From Nitrososphaeraceae archaeon (GTDB taxonomy: Archaea; Thermoproteota; Nitrososphaeria; Nitrososphaerales; Nitrososphaeraceae), in assembly GCA_025936955.1 (NCBI GenBank), contig JAICSL010000097.1, forward strand, positions 1 to 6,517: 6,517 nt of DNA. Reading direction: 5' to 3'. A program made the position numbers and the translations under genes. Within the stretch, counting starts at the first letter, position 1, and the number at the start of each line of letters is the position of its first letter. Below, piece after piece: positions 1 to 5,802 of this stretch. The notes under the pieces were generated by a model. That model made no database searches and was not told the DNA's origin. It was given only the letters and a program-made list of their open reading frames with translations.

Positions 1-324
1 ATCGATTAAAACTTGATTAATTTCGGGTATGGAAGAAATGTCAGAATAAAACTGAAATGGTTTATTTTTATCATACTTTGATCTAAGCTTCTCCAAGCTC
101 AGTTTAGCTTCGACACCCATCATTTCACCAAATAATGCAATCCTTACTGGATCACAACCCATATCCTGCAATACGTTACCTTCAGAACCTGGAATTTCAA
201 GTTCTACAATATTTCTTTTATCCTTGATGCTAATGCTGGACACATTCCTGATATCCTGCCATGCTATATGCGAACCGCTCTGTACTCCTTTAATTAGATC
301 CAGGTCATCCAGCTTTATCGTCAT
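1..324 (-). CDS. gpU/LysM-type tail or baseplate protein, N-terminal 108 residues (C-terminus beyond left edge)
   Basis: The minus strand is open from 363 to the window edge. I place the start at the ATG at 324-322 (MTIKLDDLDL...) rather than the in-frame ATG at 363. From 324 the protein aligns without a gap over all 108 visible residues to the protein starting at 5803, at about one third identity (36/108 by hand). Shared elements are KLD..DL at the N-terminus, DKR at 35-37, G..L.D.G at 49-56, RI...G...G at 61-70 and LRSKY at 80-84. An AAAGGA motif lies 13 nt upstream, a weak ribosome site. The pattern RI.+.G...G....L..LR....+KP, followed by a hydrophobic V-L-I strand, resembles P2 gpU and the DNA_circ_N/XkdP N-terminal domains. 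These are small beta-barrel proteins of the tail end or baseplate. The assignment is by pattern only. It is transcribed divergently from the sheath operon, so it may head a second structural operon to the left. No signal peptide or membrane segment is seen. Confidence 0.72.
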   Translation of the reverse strand, partial: MTIKLDDLDLIKGVQSGSHIAWQDIRNVSSISIKDKRNIVELEIPGSEGNVLQDMGCDPVRIALFGEMMGVEAKLSLEKLRSKYDKNKPFQFYSDISSIPEINQVLID

Positions 325-398
325 GGGTTTAGAATGATCCTTTGTGTAAATAAATATAATCATTATTCATCGCCGATTCAAGAAATCAGTAATCTATC

Positions 399-420
399 AT
401 TTCATTTAGAGTCATGAAAT
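399..420. repeat. inverted repeat ATTTCAT-N8-ATGAAAT
   Basis: The arms 399-405 and 414-420 are perfect reverse complements of 7 bp around an 8-nt spacer. It lies 36-57 bp upstream of the minus-strand ATG at 363 and 75-96 bp upstream of the preferred ATG at 324. It could be an operator for a dimeric regulator of the leftward gene. In AT-rich DNA such a dyad can also occur by chance. Confidence 0.35.
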
Positions 421-501
421 ATTATCTTTAATAGGATGATATTGTAATTAATCTACGGCTATCAACAATGATATTTGAAAAAATATACGCTAAAAAATGT
501 T

Positions 502-523
502 CCTATAAAGCTAACGTTATAGG
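502..523. repeat. inverted repeat CCTATAA-N8-TTATAGG, possible operator
   Basis: The arms 502-508 and 517-523 are perfect 7-bp reverse complements around an 8-nt spacer (AGCTAACG). The dyad lies just upstream of the TATA-like sequence at 538-550 and about 70 bp before the sheath ATG, a plausible place for a regulator or upstream activator of the rightward operon. The arm length and spacer equal those of the dyad at 399-420, but the arm sequences differ. Confidence 0.4.
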
Positions 524-591
524 TTTAAAACATGACATTATAATATAATAAGATATAGTTAAATAATACCTTTTGTATTTTCCTATGGATA

Positions 592-1968
592 ATGGTCAGA
601 GTAATTCCTGGAGTAGAAGTCAATGTAATAAAGGAAATAGTACCACAGCAGCTATATCCTTCAGGCGTTGTCGGTATGATTGGAACATGTAATGACGGTC
701 CTATCGGCATTCCAAAGACCGTAACAAGTTATAGAGAACTTATTGAGATTTTTGGACCTGAGGAAATAGGTTTTAGCTTACATAAGGAAGCAAAACAAGC
801 ATTCTTAAATGGAGTTTTTCAGGTCATCGCAACTAGAGTTGGCGGAGCTGCGAGTACACCCGCTTTTACTGTACTTAAAGGCTATAGGAAAAGGAGCGAA
901 TCTGTTAAGCTAACTGCGAGGGATATCGGGGAGGCAGGCAACAGAATAGAAATAAAGGTAATGAGAGGAGCTTCTGAAAATACTGTAAGATTAGAAATCG
1001 CAGACGCGCTACATCAGCCAGAATCTTATGATAATATAAACATGAATAAAGAAGGTGATACGTATCTTGTAAATATTATCAATCAAAACTCAAAAATAGT
1101 CTCCGCTGAAAGCTTGATTGAAAGTCCCACAGTTGATAATAATCCTATCCCAACGGAAGCCACGCTTGGAGGAGGAACATTTGCTCCACCGACAAATCAA
1201 GATTATGAACGAGCACTCGAGTTTCTAGAATTAGAACAAAATATTGACGTTGTTTATATCTGCGATAATTGGAATCCTGAAATACATGCACTTGTCGATG
1301 CACATTGTAAGAATATGAGCCTAGGCAAGGAGCCAAAGCCTCTTGGACCAAGAATTGGAATAGGCACGGTTGCCCCGAATGAGCCAGTAGATCAGATCAT
1401 TAGAAGAACTGAAGTTCTAGCTAGTGACAGATTTGTATTAGTAGCCCCATATGGTTGTGCGGGCGCGGTAGCTGGTTTGATGAGTAAGCTTAACTATTAT
1501 GAGTCTCCCACGTTCAAAGCTTTAACTGGGATGGCAAATATTGAAAGGAGATACACTCCATCAGAACAGATGAAGTTACTTACAAATGGTGTTCTTCCAA
1601 TTGACGCAGTCAAAGGCAGAGGAATAATTGCAGTAAAGGGTATAACTACGAGCAAAGAACAGATAAGTGTTATGAGAGTCGCTGATCATGCTGTTAGAGG
1701 AATAAAGAACATAGCAGATCTATTTATTGGCACTCTCAATAATGCTAGAGGAAGGATGGCCTTGAGAGAGAGGATTACAGAATTCCTTATCGGTATGGAA
1801 AAAGAAGGATCTATCGTACCTAGCACCGATGAAACACAGCCAGCCTTTCTAATAGATGTGTACTCTTCACAAATTGACTTTGCTCAAGGCATCGTTCGCG
1901 TTGATTCTGCTGTTAGACCAGTAAGAGCAATGGATTACATCTATGCGACAGTGAATGTTCAAATATAA
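592..1968 (+). CDS. contractile tail sheath protein
   Basis: This 458-residue protein forms the contractile outer cylinder of a myovirus-type tail or contractile injection device, whose shortening drives the inner tube through the target envelope. The N-terminus (IPGVEVN...GVVGMIGTCNDGP) is the usual sheath opening, with an extended arm followed by the first strand of the conserved core. A Gly-rich turn (GGGTFAPP, about 193-200) leads into DYERALEFLE and NIDVVYIC, typical of the central subtilisin-like sheath domain. The last 49 residues (PSTDETQPAF, DVYSSQIDFAQG, then VRPVRAMDYIYATVNVQI) match the conserved C-terminal sheath domain. Its final strand is donated to neighbouring subunits to make the sheath mesh. 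Length is normal for compact sheaths. The ATG at 592 lacks a strong Shine-Dalgarno site, with only GGA at 587-589, which fits a short-leader or leaderless first gene. The upstream ATG at 585 is in another frame. The tube gene follows after 22 nt. Confidence 0.95.
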   Translation: MVRVIPGVEVNVIKEIVPQQLYPSGVVGMIGTCNDGPIGIPKTVTSYRELIEIFGPEEIGFSLHKEAKQAFLNGVFQVIATRVGGAASTPAFTVLKGYRKRSESVKLTARDIGEAGNRIEIKVMRGASENTVRLEIADALHQPESYDNINMNKEGDTYLVNIINQNSKIVSAESLIESPTVDNNPIPTEATLGGGTFAPPTNQDYERALEFLELEQNIDVVYICDNWNPEIHALVDAHCKNMSLGKEPKPLGPRIGIGTVAPNEPVDQIIRRTEVLASDRFVLVAPYGCAGAVAGLMSKLNYYESPTFKALTGMANIERRYTPSEQMKLLTNGVLPIDAVKGRGIIAVKGITTSKEQISVMRVADHAVRGIKNIADLFIGTLNNARGRMALRERITEFLIGMEKEGSIVPSTDETQPAFLIDVYSSQIDFAQGIVRVDSAVRPVRAMDYIYATVNVQI

Positions 1969-1970
1969 AA

Positions 1971-1979
1971 AGGAGGTGA
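1971..1979 (+). promoter_or_regulatory. strong Shine-Dalgarno site of the tube gene
   Basis: AGGAGGTGA is a nine-base match to the common anti-Shine-Dalgarno sequence, by far the strongest in the window. It starts three bases after the sheath stop codon. The spacing to the ATG at 1991 is long (11 nt from the final A). No earlier in-frame start exists, because TAA lies at 1982-1984. Confidence 0.75.
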
Positions 1980-1990
1980 AATAAGATAGA

Positions 1991-2401
1991 ATGTCAGCAA
2001 CACCAACATTAGTACATGCTAGTGCAACCAAAATTATGGTTGATGGAGAACAAGCAGCAGGTGTCCAGAAAATAGACTTTTCAATCTCTAGGAACAGGGT
2101 GAATATTCATTCAACTGGGACGGATGAACGTCAGATGGCGGCTTTTGGTCCGCTTCATGTAGATGGCACATTGGTAGTAAGATCGACATTAGACAAACTT
2201 GACAAGAAATTATATGAGCCTATAGAGAAGCTAGCAGCTTTCCAAATAGTAGTAGACTTACAGGCACAAGGTGGCACAACAGGGAAGAAAAAAATATCAT
2301 TCGATGAGTGTTACTTAGATCGAAAGGCGTTAGCTATGGATGCAACAGGGACTCTACAAACAACTTATTTCTTTTCAGCCGTAAGAGTAAGAGAAGAATA
2401 A
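1991..2401 (+). CDS. tail tube protein
   Basis: This 136-residue protein is likely the inner tail tube, which stacks as hexameric rings inside the sheath and is the conduit or needle after contraction. The size fits the XkdM/gp19-like tube family of about 140-170 residues. The sequence has the family pattern: an N-terminal strand KIMVDGEQAAGVQKIDFSIS, then VNIHSTGTDERQMAAFGP, VDGTLVVRS at about 55-65, and a C-terminal pair of strands (KKISFDECYLD and TTYFFSAVRVREE). These build the tube beta-barrel, with the central loop contacting neighbouring subunits. Its position directly after the sheath is diagnostic. A strong ribosome site at 1971-1979 fits the need for many copies. No signal peptide, membrane segment or fused domain is visible. 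Confidence 0.9.
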   Translation: MSATPTLVHASATKIMVDGEQAAGVQKIDFSISRNRVNIHSTGTDERQMAAFGPLHVDGTLVVRSTLDKLDKKLYEPIEKLAAFQIVVDLQAQGGTTGKKKISFDECYLDRKALAMDATGTLQTTYFFSAVRVREE

Positions 2402-2436
2402 AGAAAAATAATAGCGAAATAAATGAAGGATAAGAC

Positions 2437-2808
2437 TTGGGAATGAAACACCTCACTAAGGAGGATGTTCTCGGAGGAATAAATAAAAGGGTAAATGTTC
2501 ACGTGAAAGAGTATGACGCTGAAATAGTAATCCGTCCTCTTAGTGATGGTGAAATTTCTAAGATATTGTCGCTGATGGGTCCTGTACCTCTTTCTGCAGA
2601 TGGTACACCTGATACCAGCAAGGTAGAGCTTCAGAAAAATTTTGAAGCACTCCGACTTGCCACTTCTCTGGGGCTCGTTGAGCCTAAGCTCAGCGTAGAG
2701 GAAGTTAGTAATATGAGATTCGGGGTTCCTGAATTCATAGGGACCAAGATACTAGAGCTTAGCGGTGTAGCATCAGCAGAAACAGTTAAAAAAAAAGGCG
2801 CGAAATAG
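2437..2808 (+). CDS. tail assembly chaperone, short (frame-0) form
   Basis: This 123-residue protein sits between tube and tape-measure genes, the slot of XkdN or lambda gpG. By family knowledge such chaperones bind the tape-measure protein and guide tube assembly without staying in the particle. The sequence (ITKED-like start, VHVKEYDAEIVIRPLSDGEISKIL near 21-44) fits the Phage_TAC/XkdN type, where a strand-rich 'E..IRPL..GE...I' segment precedes helices. It ends VKKKGAK and a TAG stop, reached only when ribosomes do not slip on the A9 run at 2788-2796. The start is uncertain. The TTG at 2437 is 6 nt after GAAGGA (2425-2430), and the ATG at 2443 is 12 nt after it. The ATG would remove only two residues. 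Confidence 0.82.
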   Translation: MGMKHLTKEDVLGGINKRVNVHVKEYDAEIVIRPLSDGEISKILSLMGPVPLSADGTPDTSKVELQKNFEALRLATSLGLVEPKLSVEEVSNMRFGVPEFIGTKILELSGVASAETVKKKGAK

Positions 2809-2826
2809 AAGACTTCGTCCGAAGTC
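2788..2826 (+). promoter_or_regulatory. programmed -1 frameshift site: A9 slippery run plus downstream hairpin
   Basis: Nine adenines (2788-2796) are read in frame 0 as three AAA codons after GTT. A AAA AAA fits the canonical X XXY YYZ heptamer for tandem -1 slippage, giving KKK then AGG CGC GAA ATA GAA GAC. The frame-0 stop TAG (2806-2808) follows 9 nt later. A stem-loop then begins at 2811, with GACTTC (2811-2816) pairing to GAAGTC (2821-2826) around the tetraloop GTCC. The distance from run to stem is 14 nt, longer than the usual 5-9, so the hairpin may act only in part. The -1 frame has a TAA at 2787-2789 immediately before the run, so coding in that frame can begin only here. Polymerase slippage on A9 could give the same product. 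Confidence 0.82.
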
Positions 2827-3014
2827 CAGAAGGCGTAGAATTAGCAACGCTATGCATAGATCTAAATTATAAGCTTGCAATGACGCCCTCTAATCTGACT
2901 AGAGATCAAATCAATTTTTTGATGGAATCCATCAAATCAAGAAATGAAGCTGCTGAAGTATCTCAACTTGCAGCGCAAGGCGTTACAAGAATAATTGTTA
3001 GAGATGAGGAGTAA
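2790..3014 (+). CDS. -1 frame extension of the tail assembly chaperone (gpGT-like long form)
   Basis: There is no start codon of its own at the front. The -1 frame opens after TAA 2787-2789 and runs without a stop to TAA 3012-3014. After slipping, frame 0 to residue 120 joins 72 residues beginning RREIEDFVRSPEG, giving a long form of about 192 residues (190 from the ATG at 2443). The extension is helix-rich and charged (GVELATLCIDLNYKLAMTPS, QINFLMESIKSRNEAAEV, VTRIIVRDEE). This is typical of the T-like part that binds the tape-measure protein in lambda and of the XkdN downstream frame. Its in-frame length with sensible composition, the slippery run and the conserved gene order support real translation. 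An independently started small gene is less likely: the in-frame ATG at 2880 would encode only 44 residues. Confidence 0.85.
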   Translation, partial: KKRREIEDFVRSPEGVELATLCIDLNYKLAMTPSNLTRDQINFLMESIKSRNEAAEVSQLAAQGVTRIIVRDEE

Positions 3015-5800
3015 TGATATCTTTATCTGATTTTGTTAAAAGACAAAATGCACTTAACAATATTTTTGCAAACTCAAATAAAACAGTCTATTTATCTACA
3101 AATCAAATTTTACGTTTACTTTCAATAGGAGTATATTATAATAAAGTTGTTAGAGAATTAATCTTCTCTGCCTTAAACAGGGGTAATATATCGTCATATC
3201 GGCCAAATCGTATTCTCTCTGGACCATTGATTAAAAAAAGAGTAAGACCTTTTAAACTACCAATAAGAAACTACTTTAGAGAAATTGATATTTCCAAATC
3301 TAATGCCTCACAATCATCAAGTTTAGTTCCATTATTAGATCAATATCATAGAGAAGACAGCATCTTTTCAACAGGGGATAATATTGTGGGTCCTCGTTTT
3401 ATAGCTAAACAGAAGAATCTTAACTTTAACAAGCCGATTCAAGGGATTCTACAGAGGACAATCGATAAAGCATTCACATTGATTAAACCTTTTCAAGATA
3501 ACAAACTTTCAATTTTTTCAAATGCTTTGCTAAATAAAGAAACCACAGTCTATCCTGATAACAAATTAAGCCAACTTTTCAAACCAGATGGCGACAATCT
3601 TATAGATAAAAACACCTCTGTTATGATGCCATCTTTTGATATAGCCAGCAGAACTTTGCCTTCTGCATTTCAAAGTATTCATACAATGAATAAATTTTTT
3701 AATGACGCAGCTTTGATAAATAAATTGAAAATATTCCCTGGTACATTAAGCAATTATTCTCAGTTGCAAAGTAAAGCACACGAACGCATGATTTCTAATG
3801 GCCGAGCGAACGTTGCTAGGACAATCACTAATTCTACAGAGAATATTGAACATGAACAAATAACATCTGATTCTTTGGATCACCTTAAATTAAATGAATC
3901 ACCAGTAGTTGGTGAGCAGCAAGCCCACTGGTTTGACTCATTATTTCCTCATTTCCCTAGTTCTAGCATCCAAGCTGAAAATAGTATTCCAAAAGTCCTT
4001 ACTTATGTTACCGCTCCAACTAACAGTATTAGTACTACTATATCTTCGCTACTAAGTAATGGTATAAATTTGTCAAATGTGATTGATAGAATTCCATCGA
4101 TAAATCTGATTGATGGCTTGTCGAAAAACCCACAGGACTCTATTGTACTTGATTCAGATAAAATAAGATTAGCGCTACCAACAATAGGAACTAAATCGTA
4201 TCAGGTGATTAATCCTTTTAAATCCACATTTGAACATCAACATTACATTAATTCCATTTTACCACTTGGAGTTTTGAACAATACTGCATTCCAGTCAGGA
4301 GAGCTTCTAAAGACGCACTTTTCGACGGGATTAAATATTGCTGGATTGCAGAATTTTTCTGGATCGGGACCACTATCAATGTTTCACCCGATTAAAAGAT
4401 TATCTAGATTTAGTCATGGTATAAATGAAATATCATCTAGGATGGTGTCTGAAAACTATCCATCTATTCCTGACTCTCTTCTTCCTAGCGTTCCAAATAT
4501 ATCAGCACACTTTTATACTGACCACATTTCAACAATGACCAATGCTCAGTCCACATTAAGTAATATGTTAAGTATATCCACACAAAACGAACCTGTCATA
4601 CCTAACCAATACGCTGAAGCCTCAGTAGCTTCCAGTAAAGAATATTTGTCTGAAAAATCTGGGCTAGCTAACGAGATTGCAGATGACTTTAATATTGATA
4701 CAGATGCATTACAAATACCATCTACCGCAGAGGCGCCAGCATTGGATCACCAACTTCCACGTTTAGATCAAATAATTAGTGCAAATCAGTTTCCAGAAAT
4801 GATTCCAAATATTCTATCTGAACTAAAATCGATAACAACCCACTTAGAATCCACCTTGCCTTTCTTGTCCACATTTAACTTGAAGTCTTTATTTCCGTCA
4901 TTTCATCGCTCAGCTTTTGCACATCTGGCTAAAAACGGATTATCTCATATCATACGATCACCTTTTACTATGGGTAATATTCAGAATAAGTTTGTGCTAC
5001 CTTCACTGAGTGAAATTATAAAAGGTAAATATTATCAAACTGCTATTCAAGGACCACGCGACATATCTGCAGATAAATCTGATTTTGTCTCAAAAACAAC
5101 TATGGGTGAAGCAATAAGTAGTCTTTATGTCCACGGATTGCCAGGAAAAATGGTTCCAAACACTGTTGGACCATTCGGGCATATACTAGGAGAGCATTTA
5201 TCCAATAAAAACATTGATTGGAGACCTTTGATAAATACAGCATACTACGGTACAACGGGTATGGGGGGTGGAGCGTCCCAAAATATTCTCCCTTTGTTAT
5301 CTAGGCAAATGATGTTGGCTAAAAGTCTAAATACCGGTATACAGAGTCAAGAGCTTTTAACAAAACCATCTAGCACCTCGGTTAATAGAGCATTAGGCTC
5401 TCTACAATCAAATAGACATATTTTGGCCAACGATAGTCTAATGACTGAGAACTTTCCAGTCACAGGGTCTTCAGCAGATTTTGGTTCCGTTCATTTGTCT
5501 ACATTTTCTTCCGTAATAGAAAATGAACAAGGAATTACAAGTGAGGAGTCGGATGAACTTGAATTGCGATCCCTTGGAACAAAGATAGAACAAATTTTTA
5601 ACGATGAATTAAGGAAATACGGTATTTCTCATGATCAATTAAGTTCACATTATCATAATGATATGTTTGGTTATACAAATGACGTAGAACAAAATGAACA
5701 AGGAATTACAAGTGAGGAGTCGGATGAACTTGAATTGCGATCCCTTGGAACAAAGATAGAACAAATTTTTAACGATGAATTAAGGAAATACGGTTATTAA
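3014..5800 (+). CDS. putative tail tape-measure protein of unusual composition
   Basis: This 928-residue protein occupies the tape-measure slot between the frameshifted chaperone and the gpU/LysM-like gene and is the largest in the window. The assignment rests on position and length, not on a domain I recognise. If it is the ruler, the rule of about 1.5 angstrom per residue predicts a tail near 140 nm. Composition is odd: rich in Ser, Asn, Leu, Ile and Pro, with no cysteine and only two tryptophans seen. I see no lysozyme or peptidase motif, no long coiled coil and no clear membrane helix. Short hydrophobic-Pro motifs recur (LVPLL, TLPSAF, LALPTIG, SILPLG, SLLPSVP, SLFPSF, VLPSLS, ILPLLS). 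A Gly-rich stretch TTGMGGGAS lies near residues 746-754. Residues 837-870 and 894-927 are an exact duplicate acidic helical module separated by 23 His/Tyr-containing residues. The ATG overlaps the long chaperone stop (TAATG), and GAGGAG at 3006-3011 can serve as ribosome site. Confidence 0.68.
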   Translation: MISLSDFVKRQNALNNIFANSNKTVYLSTNQILRLLSIGVYYNKVVRELIFSALNRGNISSYRPNRILSGPLIKKRVRPFKLPIRNYFREIDISKSNASQSSSLVPLLDQYHREDSIFSTGDNIVGPRFIAKQKNLNFNKPIQGILQRTIDKAFTLIKPFQDNKLSIFSNALLNKETTVYPDNKLSQLFKPDGDNLIDKNTSVMMPSFDIASRTLPSAFQSIHTMNKFFNDAALINKLKIFPGTLSNYSQLQSKAHERMISNGRANVARTITNSTENIEHEQITSDSLDHLKLNESPVVGEQQAHWFDSLFPHFPSSSIQAENSIPKVLTYVTAPTNSISTTISSLLSNGINLSNVIDRIPSINLIDGLSKNPQDSIVLDSDKIRLALPTIGTKSYQVINPFKSTFEHQHYINSILPLGVLNNTAFQSGELLKTHFSTGLNIAGLQNFSGSGPLSMFHPIKRLSRFSHGINEISSRMVSENYPSIPDSLLPSVPNISAHFYTDHISTMTNAQSTLSNMLSISTQNEPVIPNQYAEASVASSKEYLSEKSGLANEIADDFNIDTDALQIPSTAEAPALDHQLPRLDQIISANQFPEMIPNILSELKSITTHLESTLPFLSTFNLKSLFPSFHRSAFAHLAKNGLSHIIRSPFTMGNIQNKFVLPSLSEIIKGKYYQTAIQGPRDISADKSDFVSKTTMGEAISSLYVHGLPGKMVPNTVGPFGHILGEHLSNKNIDWRPLINTAYYGTTGMGGGASQNILPLLSRQMMLAKSLNTGIQSQELLTKPSSTSVNRALGSLQSNRHILANDSLMTENFPVTGSSADFGSVHLSTFSSVIENEQGITSEESDELELRSLGTKIEQIFNDELRKYGISHDQLSSHYHNDMFGYTNDVEQNEQGITSEESDELELRSLGTKIEQIFNDELRKYGY
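5520..5623 (+). repeat. 104-bp direct repeat, copy A
   Basis: This stretch is identical to 5691-5794 at every base. It encodes residues 837-870 of the tape-measure candidate (NEQGITSEES...ELRKYG), an acidic, probably helical module. The offset between copies is 171 bp, exactly 57 codons, so the reading frame is kept. Confidence 0.97.
5691..5794 (+). repeat. 104-bp direct repeat, copy B
   Basis: This is the second perfect copy of 5520-5623, encoding residues 894-927, followed by only one more residue (Tyr) and the stop codon. The 67 bp between copies (5624-5690) encode a 23-residue spacer with HDQLSSHYH. Absence of any silent difference shows that the duplication is recent or maintained by gene conversion. 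Confidence 0.97.
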
Positions 5801-5802
5801 TA

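Larger units (their letters stand above)
325..591. promoter_or_regulatory. divergent intergenic region with putative promoters
   Basis: This AT-rich stretch separates the minus-strand gpU-like gene from the sheath gene and must hold promoters for both directions. Stop codons interrupt the frames and no convincing coding sequence is seen. It contains two inverted repeats of equal geometry (399-420 and 502-523) and AT-rich TATA-like sequence at 538-550 and 555-566. If the host is archaeal, the TTAAATAATA at 557-566 lies about 26-30 nt before the sheath ATG, which would give an almost leaderless mRNA. The TATA-like run at 538-550 would give a leader of roughly 20 nt. The whole region is so AT-rich that neither can be chosen by eye. 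The two overlapping TATAAT hexamers at 539-549 would also serve as a bacterial -10, but I see no good -35 partner. Confidence 0.5.

Noticed and set aside
325..363. Longer N-terminus for the minus-strand gene, starting at the ATG at 363
   Set aside because: It is possible, but the 13 extra residues have no counterpart in the paralogue at 5803, whereas the ATG at 324 aligns start to start.
525..710. 61-codon minus-strand open frame over the sheath start
   Set aside because: It overlaps the promoter region and the conserved start of the sheath gene, and its sequence is not protein-like. It is a shadow of the sheath frame.
1145..1351. 68-codon minus-strand open frame inside the sheath gene
   Set aside because: It lies wholly within the well-supported sheath gene, with no ribosome site or recognisable product.
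2423..2446. Seven-codon ORF (MKDKTWE) ending in an ATGA overlap with the alternative chaperone ATG at 2443
   Set aside because: It is too short to support without conservation. Its ATG overlaps the probable GAAGGA ribosome site of the chaperone gene. It could be a leader peptide but is most likely chance.
2811..2826. Transcription terminator after the short chaperone
   Set aside because: The hairpin is not followed by a T-run and lies inside the open -1 frame, so a role in recoding is more likely.
5520..5794. Insertion-sequence ends or attachment sites
   Set aside because: The 104-bp copies are direct, in frame and coding, with only 67 bp between them and no transposase or integrase in view. 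An internal gene duplication explains them.
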